A DNA stretch of 64,000 bases from Zhongshania sp. (GTDB lineage: Bacteria > Pseudomonadota > Gammaproteobacteria > Pseudomonadales > Spongiibacteraceae): the NCBI GenBank assembly GCA_018066965.1, contig JAGPVP010000083.1, forward strand, positions 34,307 to 98,306. The letters run 5' to 3'. Under the pieces are notes generated by a model that did not search any database, was not told the DNA's origin, and saw nothing but the letters and a program-made list of their open reading frames with translations. This document shows, piece by piece, positions 31,137 to 37,624 of this stretch (position 1 is the stretch's first letter; each line of letters opens with the position of its first letter). Position numbers and translations under genes: made by a program.

Positions 31137-32186
31137 TTAGAAACTCGCCTGTAAAGACATGTAAAAGCCATGCTGATCAGGAGTTAGCGTAATATTCCCT
31201 AACATCGCATAAGCCATTGTGATAGAGAGATTTTTACTTGGGAAAAATGCCACAAACACATCGTACCAATCACTTTCGTACTGAGTTAACGTTCCCGCAA
31301 CATTGCCCAAACCCAAGGAATCCAATGTAGGCTGCAAGGCAGTTAAATCTAAACCAGCAATCTCTATGCTCTGTCCTTCTAGGTTGTCGCCATGCTTCGC
31401 CCATTCAATACCAATAACAGTATCTTTACGAAGTAGATAAGCTAGAGATATTTCTGGCCGAATCTCTTTATCACTACCGTCAGGACCGCCAAAACCTACC
31501 AAACCGGTTTGATTGGCCGCAGTGTATCTAGCAGTAATATTTATCAGGGTATTAATAGGGAATAATATTTTGGTTGCAGAAATATAGGCTTCCCAGTCTT
31601 TAGCCTTATCCGCCCCAAGAGTGCGTAACAAATCGTCGTTTTTATTCGTTTTATAAAAACCGCCGACCGCAATTTGTGGAATAAAACTGTCAGAATCGTA
31701 TATCGCGTCTCCAAAAACACGAACCTTTGCACCTATAGTCTCCATCTCTATAGTTGTGTTAAACGGCTCTATCCCGGTATTAATCGGGGTGCCCGCTAGT
31801 GAACCTGTCACGCCACCCAAGGTATCAGCAACTAGGCCAACCGTATCAAAAGTTGAGCCAGTCGTTAATGCGCTTGAGGTATATGACAGCTCAAATCTGT
31901 CCCAAAACCCGACTGCAGCCCCAAGTGAATGTAGGGTGTAGTTAGCAAGAGGGGCATAAGTGTAATGGAGATTGCCATTAATACCTTGGTCCGTTCCATA
32001 GCCCGTTATGGTTGCCCACGGGGTTATACCACCACCACCAGCGCCATCAATCATACTAACGCCGCCCGTTGCCAACACCTTACCGCTGTCAAACCAGTCG
32101 CCGTGTGAGACACCGCTAGCGAGCATTGCCACGACTACCGCCGCACCTTTACCTGCAGCAAACTTACTTCTTTTTGCTTCTACCAT
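31137..32186 (-). CDS. DUF3034 family outer-membrane beta-barrel protein
   Basis: 349 residues, signal peptide (ASGVSHGD), then repeated amphipathic strands and a C-terminal Phe (YMSLQASF) typical of outer-membrane barrels. GGVSMIDGAGGGGITPWATI and SDWYDVFVAFFPSKNLSITMAYAMLG fit DUF3034. The ATG at 32186 with AGGAG is chosen over 32216. It is the first gene of the redox operon, 172 bases from a predicted sigma-54 transcription start. Function is unknown; it may supply a substrate route across the outer membrane. Confidence 0.78.
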   Translation of the reverse strand: MVEAKRSKFAAGKGAAVVVAMLASGVSHGDWFDSGKVLATGGVSMIDGAGGGGITPWATITGYGTDQGINGNLHYTYAPLANYTLHSLGAAVGFWDRFELSYTSSALTTGSTFDTVGLVADTLGGVTGSLAGTPINTGIEPFNTTIEMETIGAKVRVFGDAIYDSDSFIPQIAVGGFYKTNKNDDLLRTLGADKAKDWEAYISATKILFPINTLINITARYTAANQTGLVGFGGPDGSDKEIRPEISLAYLLRKDTVIGIEWAKHGDNLEGQSIEIAGLDLTALQPTLDSLGLGNVAGTLTQYESDWYDVFVAFFPSKNLSITMAYAMLGNITLTPDQHGFYMSLQASF

Positions 32187-32368
32187 TTTGATGCTCCTAA
32201 TCAATAGACAAACCACAATGCATAAATAAATGCCCCGCGTTCTCGCGAAAATTCTTTGCTATGAAATATAATCATGGAATTAATTGGCGACGCATTAGAG
32301 CGTGACTAACAAAACCCAAAACAACTCAAAGCATGAAATCCGTCTTTTTAAGGGTGCACAACACAACT

Positions 32369-32384
32369 AGCAACGGGTGTGCCA
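32369..32384 (-). promoter_or_regulatory. Sigma-54 promoter of the globin/flavin/cupredoxin operon
   Basis: Read on the minus strand: TGGCAC, five bases, TTGCT, an exact match to the -24/-12 consensus with correct spacing. The predicted start is near 32358, leaving a leader of about 170 bases before the DUF3034 gene. Confidence 0.72.
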
Positions 32385-32430
32385 TATATCAAAATGATAT
32401 CTATCGGGGAAAATTCAAATATATCGATGA

Positions 32431-32492
32431 CCCGTATTAGGGCAAAAACAAATTGCACAAAAATCCTATATCGCCCTATTAAAGGGCCATAT
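32431..32492. promoter_or_regulatory. Two CCC/GGG dyads, candidate enhancer-binding-protein sites
   Basis: CCCGTATTAGGG at 32431-32442 and GCCCTATTAAAGGGC at 32473-32487 (flanked by ATAT on both sides, 32468-32492) are related palindromes. Their centres lie about 79 and 122 bases upstream of the predicted minus-strand sigma-54 start, where activator sites usually occur. The activator is unknown. Confidence 0.5.
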
Positions 32493-32654
32493 TCTTAATG
32501 TACATACCAACTCGCAATATTATGGAACTAAAAAGAACGACAAATGAGAAATATTAGTGCATAAATTTTATTTTTAAAATCTCAAAAAATATCACTACAT
32601 ATTCAGCTGCACAATTTTGCAGCCAAAGTATGAAGGGTGACACTATCAAGTTTT

Positions 32655-32669
32655 GCACCAATAAGGAGC
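32655..32669. promoter_or_regulatory. NtrC-like site
   Basis: GCACCA-ATA-AGGAGC keeps 10 of 12 defined positions of GCACCA-N3-TGGTGC and resembles the better site at 46127. It lies between the two sigma-54 promoters, about 300 bases from each start. Chance occurrence is possible. Confidence 0.35.
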
Positions 32670-32988
32670 CAAAGTTACCTTTAGCAACATATGCATCAAC
32701 CCATTAAATACAAAAACCTCGACATTATTCTCGCTAACCGATATTTGTGAATTAGAGTCCCCAGGCTTTTAAAACTATACGCTTGACCACCAAAATAGTG
32801 CCTAAAGCAATATATAGCACCACAACAACGCTTAACATGTTGCACGTTTGTTATTCACACGCACAATTCGGATGCAAAAACTAAAATTTCATCGTAAAAA
32901 TTATGTCATTACCGCTGCATTGATCTTGAAATTACATTTCCTTCCTTATTAATTTACACTGCAATAACAAAAATATTAAAACCCAATT

Positions 32989-33004
32989 TGGCACTGTAAT
33001 TGCT
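32989..33004 (+). promoter_or_regulatory. Sigma-54 promoter of the secreted repeat-protein gene
   Basis: TGGCAC, five bases, TTGCT, exact consensus and spacing. The predicted start is near 33015, giving a 43-base leader before the ATG at 33058. Confidence 0.72.
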
Positions 33005-33057
33005 ATTAGATATAAACAGTAACCCACGTCTTTATCTAAATTTATTTAGGAGTTCTA

Positions 33058-33495
33058 ATGAAAACTTTAAATGCAGTAATACTTAGTACGGCACTATCTA
33101 TAGCTAGTCATGCACATGCTCAAACTGGATTAATGAGCCTTCCTTCAGAGCTTTTAGGAGGAATATTACCTGGCGTTCTTGATCTTACAAATCAATCACT
33201 ACCGCTAGTGAACGGTCTTTTAAGTAACGAACTCGTTGGCGGTTTGGTTGGTGACGTGGTTCTTCCGCTTACCAGCGACTTGCTCGGCCCGGTATTGAAC
33301 GGCGCCTTACCAGGCCTTAACTCATCACTACCGATGGTAGACGGGCTTTTAAGTAATCAACTCCTTAGCAGTTTGGTTCCACTTACTAGCGACTTGCTTG
33401 GCCCTGTATTAAACAGTGCACTACCTGCCGTCCTGCAAACTGTAGACGTAGTAATTCCATTGGTCGACGGAGTTATGGCTGGCGGAATTCTTTAA
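33058..33495 (+). CDS. Small secreted Leu/Gly-rich repeat protein, unknown function
   Basis: 145 residues with a clear signal peptide (cleavage near AHAQ, residue 22). The mature part is almost only L, G, V, P, S, N and D and holds two copies of a unit of about 37-40 residues: LPLVNGLLSNELVGGLV...PLTSDLLGPVLN and LPMVDGLLSNQLLSSLVPLTSDLLGPVLN (shown in parts, about 48-90 and 91-125). There is no Cys and hardly any charge, so it may self-assemble or coat a surface. It has its own AGGAG site, sigma-54 promoter and terminator. I do not recognise the family. Confidence 0.82.
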   Translation: MKTLNAVILSTALSIASHAHAQTGLMSLPSELLGGILPGVLDLTNQSLPLVNGLLSNELVGGLVGDVVLPLTSDLLGPVLNGALPGLNSSLPMVDGLLSNQLLSSLVPLTSDLLGPVLNSALPAVLQTVDVVIPLVDGVMAGGIL

Positions 33496-33514
33496 TTATT
33501 AGGTTTCGCGCATT

Positions 33515-33578
33515 GCGGAGCTAGCTATCAGCTGTTGTTTTCTCCCCTGAATAGACAACAAGTTAGCTCCGCCTTTTT
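33515..33578 (+). terminator. Rho-independent terminator of the repeat-protein gene
   Basis: GCGGAGCTA at 33515-33523 pairs perfectly with TAGCTCCGC at 33564-33572, an inner GTTG/CAAC extends the stem, and CTTTTT follows. Confidence 0.8.
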
Positions 33579-33918
33579 AACTACCATATAAAAATAATTT
33601 TGCTACCTTCGGCTCAAATTTTTGTAAAATCCAGGCCAACACCAGAAGACAAAATAGAAGCATTTTATGCTTATTCATACGAAGGATTTCATAGTCGTTA
33701 TTGCATTAATCAAAGCGTGTGCAAGTAAACTGAGCAAACTCCAACTACGAACTTGAATGATAGTAACTGGATTTTACTACTTATCTAAAACCACGTTACC
33801 AATAAAAGCCTGCGGTGAATGAATAGATTTCCTGGTGATGTCATACACCACCAGCAATATGGATAGCTCTATTTCACATAGTTAGATCACTCTAAACCAC
33901 CAAGCACTTCCAATCTTA
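33579..33918. other. Gene-free stretch between terminator and AgmX gene
   Basis: 340 AT-rich bases between two convergent units. I see no open frame, repeat or clear second terminator. Confidence 0.5.
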
Positions 33919-34902
33919 CTACCTCGGCACATAACTTATTGGATAGCTTCCATACACAAACACGGGCACGGCTTTACTCTCAAATCTTATTTGTTTTACG
34001 CGCTGAATAAGTTTGTCTTTTAATTCAGGATTAAAGAAGCTCGATGACACTACCGAACAATCACTTACGGTGCCATCTGGCTGTATTGTTAAGGAAACAA
34101 CAACTGTACCTGCGCCAATTGTTGAGTCGCTCCTCGCTGCACGATTGAATATGGCATAAAACGCACTTTTACTCTGGTCAAATGCCAGTTGAATCTCTTC
34201 CAAACTTCTCCCCTGCGGCCCGGCAGCAAGAGAACCACTCTTACCCGCGAGCACACTTTGAGCACCGCCACTAGCAACAATTTTTTGAGTACTGTGCTTA
34301 CCTATGGCGATCTTACTACCTTGATCGCTGATATTTTCGCCATTATCCACACCGCCATCCACACCGCGAGTGCTGGTACTAAGGATATTAGACGAAGACG
34401 GTCGCATTTCTTCCACCACACTCCCTCTGTCCCGCAATGGTTTGCTAGATAGCATTGCCTTAGCATCGGTGTCGCGCAATACGGCAAGCTGCTCGCTAAA
34501 AGCCATAATCCCACTGGCAGCCGCAACCTTCTTGGCTGCGGCGACATCATTTGTCTTTGTCTTACGCTCAGGAATAGAATCTGCCGGCGGCGTAACTACC
34601 GACGCAGCCGCCTTAATTTGCTCTACTGGCTTGGGCAGCTCCGCTTTTTTTTCGGGAGCTTTAGCTAATGTAACTTTTGGCTTTACGATGGGCGCAGGCT
34701 GCACAATTTCGAGATAGTATTCCTCCGGTTCGGCTTTCTCGATATCGCTGATCGGATCGATCACCCAAAATGGCAAACCAATAAAAAACAAACACGTAAT
34801 ACCAAGGACATTAATGAGTATTTTACGGAATCGACGGTCTGCGTCCTGATGAATACCCCAGTAGTCAAAACCCAAAATAGTATTGTTAACCGTTGCATTC
34901 AT
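33919..34902 (-). CDS. AgmX/TonB-like energy-transducing protein
   Basis: 327 residues: a short cytoplasmic N-terminus, one membrane helix (about 27-46), a long periplasmic Pro/Lys/Ala-rich and low-complexity spacer, and a C-terminal domain of about 90 residues (GTVVVSLTIQPDGTVSDCSVVS) typical of AgmX/PglI and TonB-like proteins. It overlaps the second exbD by four bases. With ExbB and two ExbD proteins upstream it should form a proton-driven envelope complex. It ends the nine-gene operon. The outer-membrane partner is unknown. Confidence 0.8.
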   Translation of the reverse strand: MNATVNNTILGFDYWGIHQDADRRFRKILINVLGITCLFFIGLPFWVIDPISDIEKAEPEEYYLEIVQPAPIVKPKVTLAKAPEKKAELPKPVEQIKAAASVVTPPADSIPERKTKTNDVAAAKKVAAASGIMAFSEQLAVLRDTDAKAMLSSKPLRDRGSVVEEMRPSSSNILSTSTRGVDGGVDNGENISDQGSKIAIGKHSTQKIVASGGAQSVLAGKSGSLAAGPQGRSLEEIQLAFDQSKSAFYAIFNRAARSDSTIGAGTVVVSLTIQPDGTVSDCSVVSSSFFNPELKDKLIQRVKQIRFESKAVPVFVYGSYPISYVPR

Positions 34903-35408
34903 CGCGTATCACCTCCCTCCAGCGCCCTTACGGCCAATGATACTTTCCCAAATTTTGCATCTACACATGTCGCTAATACTTTCTTTAGAAGGTGGTACGG
35001 CGTTTTGTGGTCAGCCACAATATTCACATCGAGTAAGCCTAAAACACTGTCACCATCTACCTTTTCGGACTCTTGCATTCTGGCATTAAGAATTGCCGCT
35101 AACGAGGCAAGTGTTCTGGTGCTTTCTGATAATGCCGCCTCAACACTCATGACAACATCGTTATCCACCAAAATATCTTTATCACTAATGGCCACTGCCA
35201 CCGTTCGTTTCGCCTCATCGCGCGACACTGAATCCGGCAATTTAAGGTTCTGATACTCCGGAATCACCTCTACGACTAACGCGTTAACGAGTAGATAAAA
35301 GACCAGAATCGCAAATATATCGATAAGCGACACGACGTTAATCGACACCTGTCTTTTCGACTGCTTAATCTTACGGATGATGCGTCTATCGCTAGCGGTA
35401 TAACTCAT
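34899..35408 (-). CDS. ExbD/TolR-family protein (second copy)
   Basis: 169 residues with one membrane helix (about 22-42) that contains the key Asp in VVSLIDIFAILVFYLLV, then a periplasmic domain. It overlaps both neighbours by four bases (ATGA). It differs clearly from the ExbD just upstream, so the pair is likely to form a hetero-dimer in the ExbB pore. Confidence 0.86.
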   Translation of the reverse strand: MSYTASDRRIIRKIKQSKRQVSINVVSLIDIFAILVFYLLVNALVVEVIPEYQNLKLPDSVSRDEAKRTVAVAISDKDILVDNDVVMSVEAALSESTRTLASLAAILNARMQESEKVDGDSVLGLLDVNIVADHKTPYHLLKKVLATCVDAKFGKVSLAVRALEGGDTR

Positions 35409-35986
35409 TTGCCACCTGCATCGTTAACATCAAGACTTTGCAAAGAAATATCACCCATCGATATGGCGGGAAAAAGTTTTTCCGCGCCGTCGATATTCGA
35501 TGACGGCGCAGCAGTACGAAGACTGTCCATCACACGGATTATTTGACCGTAGGGAATCGAGTCTTCGACGAGCAGACTTACTCGTTCTTCATCTGGGCGC
35601 TCAGACTTTATAAGGCGTAATACCTTAGCTAGTGACGCCGTATCGACCACACCATTAACATGAGCTAAACGAGTTTCTTTTTCTCCCTGTGTAACCACGA
35701 CGTTATCTTTATAAAGACTTACCGCTAGATGGAAATCATCATCAGTCTTTACTGGCGTACTGCTAGCAACCGGTATCGTCAAATTCAAAGTATGTAGCTT
35801 ACTCGCAGATATAGATGAACCCACTAAGAGGAAAAACACCAACACCGCAAAAACATCGATCATAGATACAATATTCAACTCACCATCAGCGCGTCCTTTC
35901 AGCTTCCTTTTCAAACGGCGAGACCGGCGCGAGCGCCGACATTCGGGCTCTTCAAAATCTGGTTCAGCTTGAAATAGTGAGGTCAC
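35405..35986 (-). CDS. ExbD/TolR-family protein (first copy)
   Basis: 193 residues: an Arg/Lys-rich cytoplasmic tail (CRRSRRSRRLKRKLKGR), one helix with the conserved Asp in IVSMIDVFAVLVFFLLVG, then a periplasmic domain. It lies 43 bases after the exbB gene and overlaps the second exbD by four bases. Confidence 0.87.
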   Translation of the reverse strand: MTSLFQAEPDFEEPECRRSRRSRRLKRKLKGRADGELNIVSMIDVFAVLVFFLLVGSSISASKLHTLNLTIPVASSTPVKTDDDFHLAVSLYKDNVVVTQGEKETRLAHVNGVVDTASLAKVLRLIKSERPDEERVSLLVEDSIPYGQIIRVMDSLRTAAPSSNIDGAEKLFPAISMGDISLQSLDVNDAGGK

Positions 35987-36029
35987 AGCAAGCTCCTTAG
36001 ATGTTTATGACAGTAAATTCAGCTATAAA

Positions 36030-36677
36030 CTACTTAATATGCACCGCGCCATTGCTGCTAACCAAGGACACAAATCTGACGCAGGCCGACTCCAAGGTGT
36101 TCACCAATTCTTCTGCCTGACTCTGTAAATAGGCATGAGCAAATAAACTGGGAATAGCAACCATTAGACCAAACGCGGTGCAGCTCATTGCCTCAGAAAT
36201 ACCGGCAGAAAGTAAGTTCGCTTTCTCAACTGGATCGGCGCTACCTAACGCACCGAATGCGCCAATTAAACCCAACACCGTACCCAACAAACCCAATAGG
36301 GTGGCCGCATTCGAAAATGTAGCAAGGTAGTGTGTTCGGCGTTCAATGGTCGGTAAGATTGAAACCAAGCTGTCTTCGGTCGCCATTTCAAGTTCGCTGC
36401 GGCGCCGTGCGGTCGTTGCCTGCCCCAGGCCTTCGTTTATGATACGAGCAACCGCAATTTTTGATTTCCCTACCATCGCCTGCGCTTCACTTAGATCATC
36501 CCCACCAAGTAGAGGCGACACCTTGGCCCATAAGCGGCGATTATCACGTAGCGATTTTCCCAAAAAAACAAATCGCTCAATGCTAATCGCCAATGAAAAT
36601 GCGAGCACCAGCGCAATCGGATACATAAAGTGTCCGCCATTGTTAAAAAACTCTACAAACCCAGCCATGGCTTCCAT
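36030..36677 (-). CDS. MotA/TolQ/ExbB proton-channel family protein
   Basis: 215 residues with three hydrophobic segments (about 15-35, 118-142 and 160-182). The family core SNAATLLGLLGTVLGLIGAF and the second pore helix ISEAMSCTAFGLMVAIPSL are present. A GGAAGG ribosome site precedes the ATG. With the two ExbD proteins and the AgmX-like protein it makes a complete proton-driven motor. Confidence 0.92.
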   Translation of the reverse strand: MEAMAGFVEFFNNGGHFMYPIALVLAFSLAISIERFVFLGKSLRDNRRLWAKVSPLLGGDDLSEAQAMVGKSKIAVARIINEGLGQATTARRRSELEMATEDSLVSILPTIERRTHYLATFSNAATLLGLLGTVLGLIGAFGALGSADPVEKANLLSAGISEAMSCTAFGLMVAIPSLFAHAYLQSQAEELVNTLESACVRFVSLVSSNGAVHIK

Positions 36678-36725
36678 ATACCTTCCTCACCGATATCACA
36701 AATATAATTGTTTAATTTAACGTCG

Positions 36726-37031
36726 CTACCAATTGTTTCTTTGTAATCGCCATATCTGGTAGTCGCGTCGCGCCTGATCCCATTCCGCCACTTGTTTAAA
36801 GTTCTGCGAATCTACCGCTTCAACATTCTCACTCAATAGTCGCGGAGGCCGATCAACATCACTAGCTTGCTCATTACTCCACGGCATAAGATATAAGCCA
36901 ACCGCCGCCGCAGCGTCGCCGTGAACCGTCATTCCCATAGCAACATTGTCAGGGACGTTTGTATTGTCTTCACCTGCAGCAAAGACAGGGGATATAAACA
37001 CCAAGCTAGCCAAGACTGCATGAATGTTCAC
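36726..37031 (-). CDS. Small secreted protein of unknown function in motor operon
   Basis: 101 residues with signal peptide (cleavage near VFAAGE, residue 18) and a polar, Trp-containing mature part ending RDYQIWRLQRNNW. No family recognised. It overlaps the TPR lipoprotein by one base and precedes exbB by 48 bases, so it is expected to work with the complex in the periplasm. Confidence 0.68.
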   Translation of the reverse strand: MNIHAVLASLVFISPVFAAGEDNTNVPDNVAMGMTVHGDAAAAVGLYLMPWSNEQASDVDRPPRLLSENVEAVDSQNFKQVAEWDQARRDYQIWRLQRNNW

Positions 37032-37624
37032 TATTCCACCTCTCTATTAGATGCAAGATAGCTACTGCCTTCTTCAAGATTGCGAATCCACGCACTAACC
37101 AATGTATTGCGCCCACCGGTTTGCGATTGATAGATTCGGTAATGCTCAAGTGCCTCCTTAGGTCTACGCATATTTGCCTCGTATATCATCGCAAGGTTTA
37201 AATGGGCTTCCGCATACTGAGGCTCTATTGCAATAGCACGTAAATACCAGGCTGAAGCGGATTGATAGTCTTCTTTTACGGCGCTTAAATAACCCAGCCA
37301 ATTCATCGCGATGGTGTTTTTTGCCTGGCGCTTAAGGGCTTCATTAAAATATTTTTCCGCCGTCGTATAATCGCGCTGACCAGCATAAATAATACCGAGA
37401 TTTGTCCACGGGCCAGTATAATTAGGCGCGTTTTGCGTCAGGGCTTCTAATGCAATTTTGGCAGATTCCATATCACCAGACTGCATTGCCGCAACAGCAC
37501 TTTTAAAATCTGAGGAATATCGAGACGACCCATTCTCGTTTTTCGCTACCGAGCCCGTACTTGAGCACGCGATGATGAACGTCGTCAGATACGCGATACC
37601 AATAATTTTAATATAAGGAATCAT
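37031..37624 (-). CDS. TPR-repeat lipoprotein
   Basis: 197 residues from the ATG at 37624 (10 more if the ATG at 37654 is used). The lipobox I-I-A-C at about residue 20 predicts an outer- or inner-membrane lipoprotein. Several tetratricopeptide repeats cover about 45-165, for example TGPWTNLGIIYAGQRDYTTA and AEAHLNLAMIYEANMRRPKEA. It resembles PilF-like assembly lipoproteins. It overlaps the large TPR protein gene upstream. Confidence 0.8.
   Translation of the reverse strand: MIPYIKIIGIAYLTTFIIACSSTGSVAKNENGSSRYSSDFKSAVAAMQSGDMESAKIALEALTQNAPNYTGPWTNLGIIYAGQRDYTTAEKYFNEALKRQAKNTIAMNWLGYLSAVKEDYQSASAWYLRAIAIEPQYAEAHLNLAMIYEANMRRPKEALEHYRIYQSQTGGRNTLVSAWIRNLEEGSSYLASNREVE

Larger units (their letters stand above)
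32187..33057. other. Divergent AT-rich control region with two sigma-54 promoters
   Basis: 871 bases without a gene between the minus-strand redox operon and the plus-strand repeat-protein gene. It holds perfect-consensus sigma-54 promoters on both strands, two CCC/GGG dyads near the minus-strand promoter, an NtrC-like site at 32655-32669 and a GCTGCA/TGCAGC dyad at 32606-32623. Confidence 0.7.
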
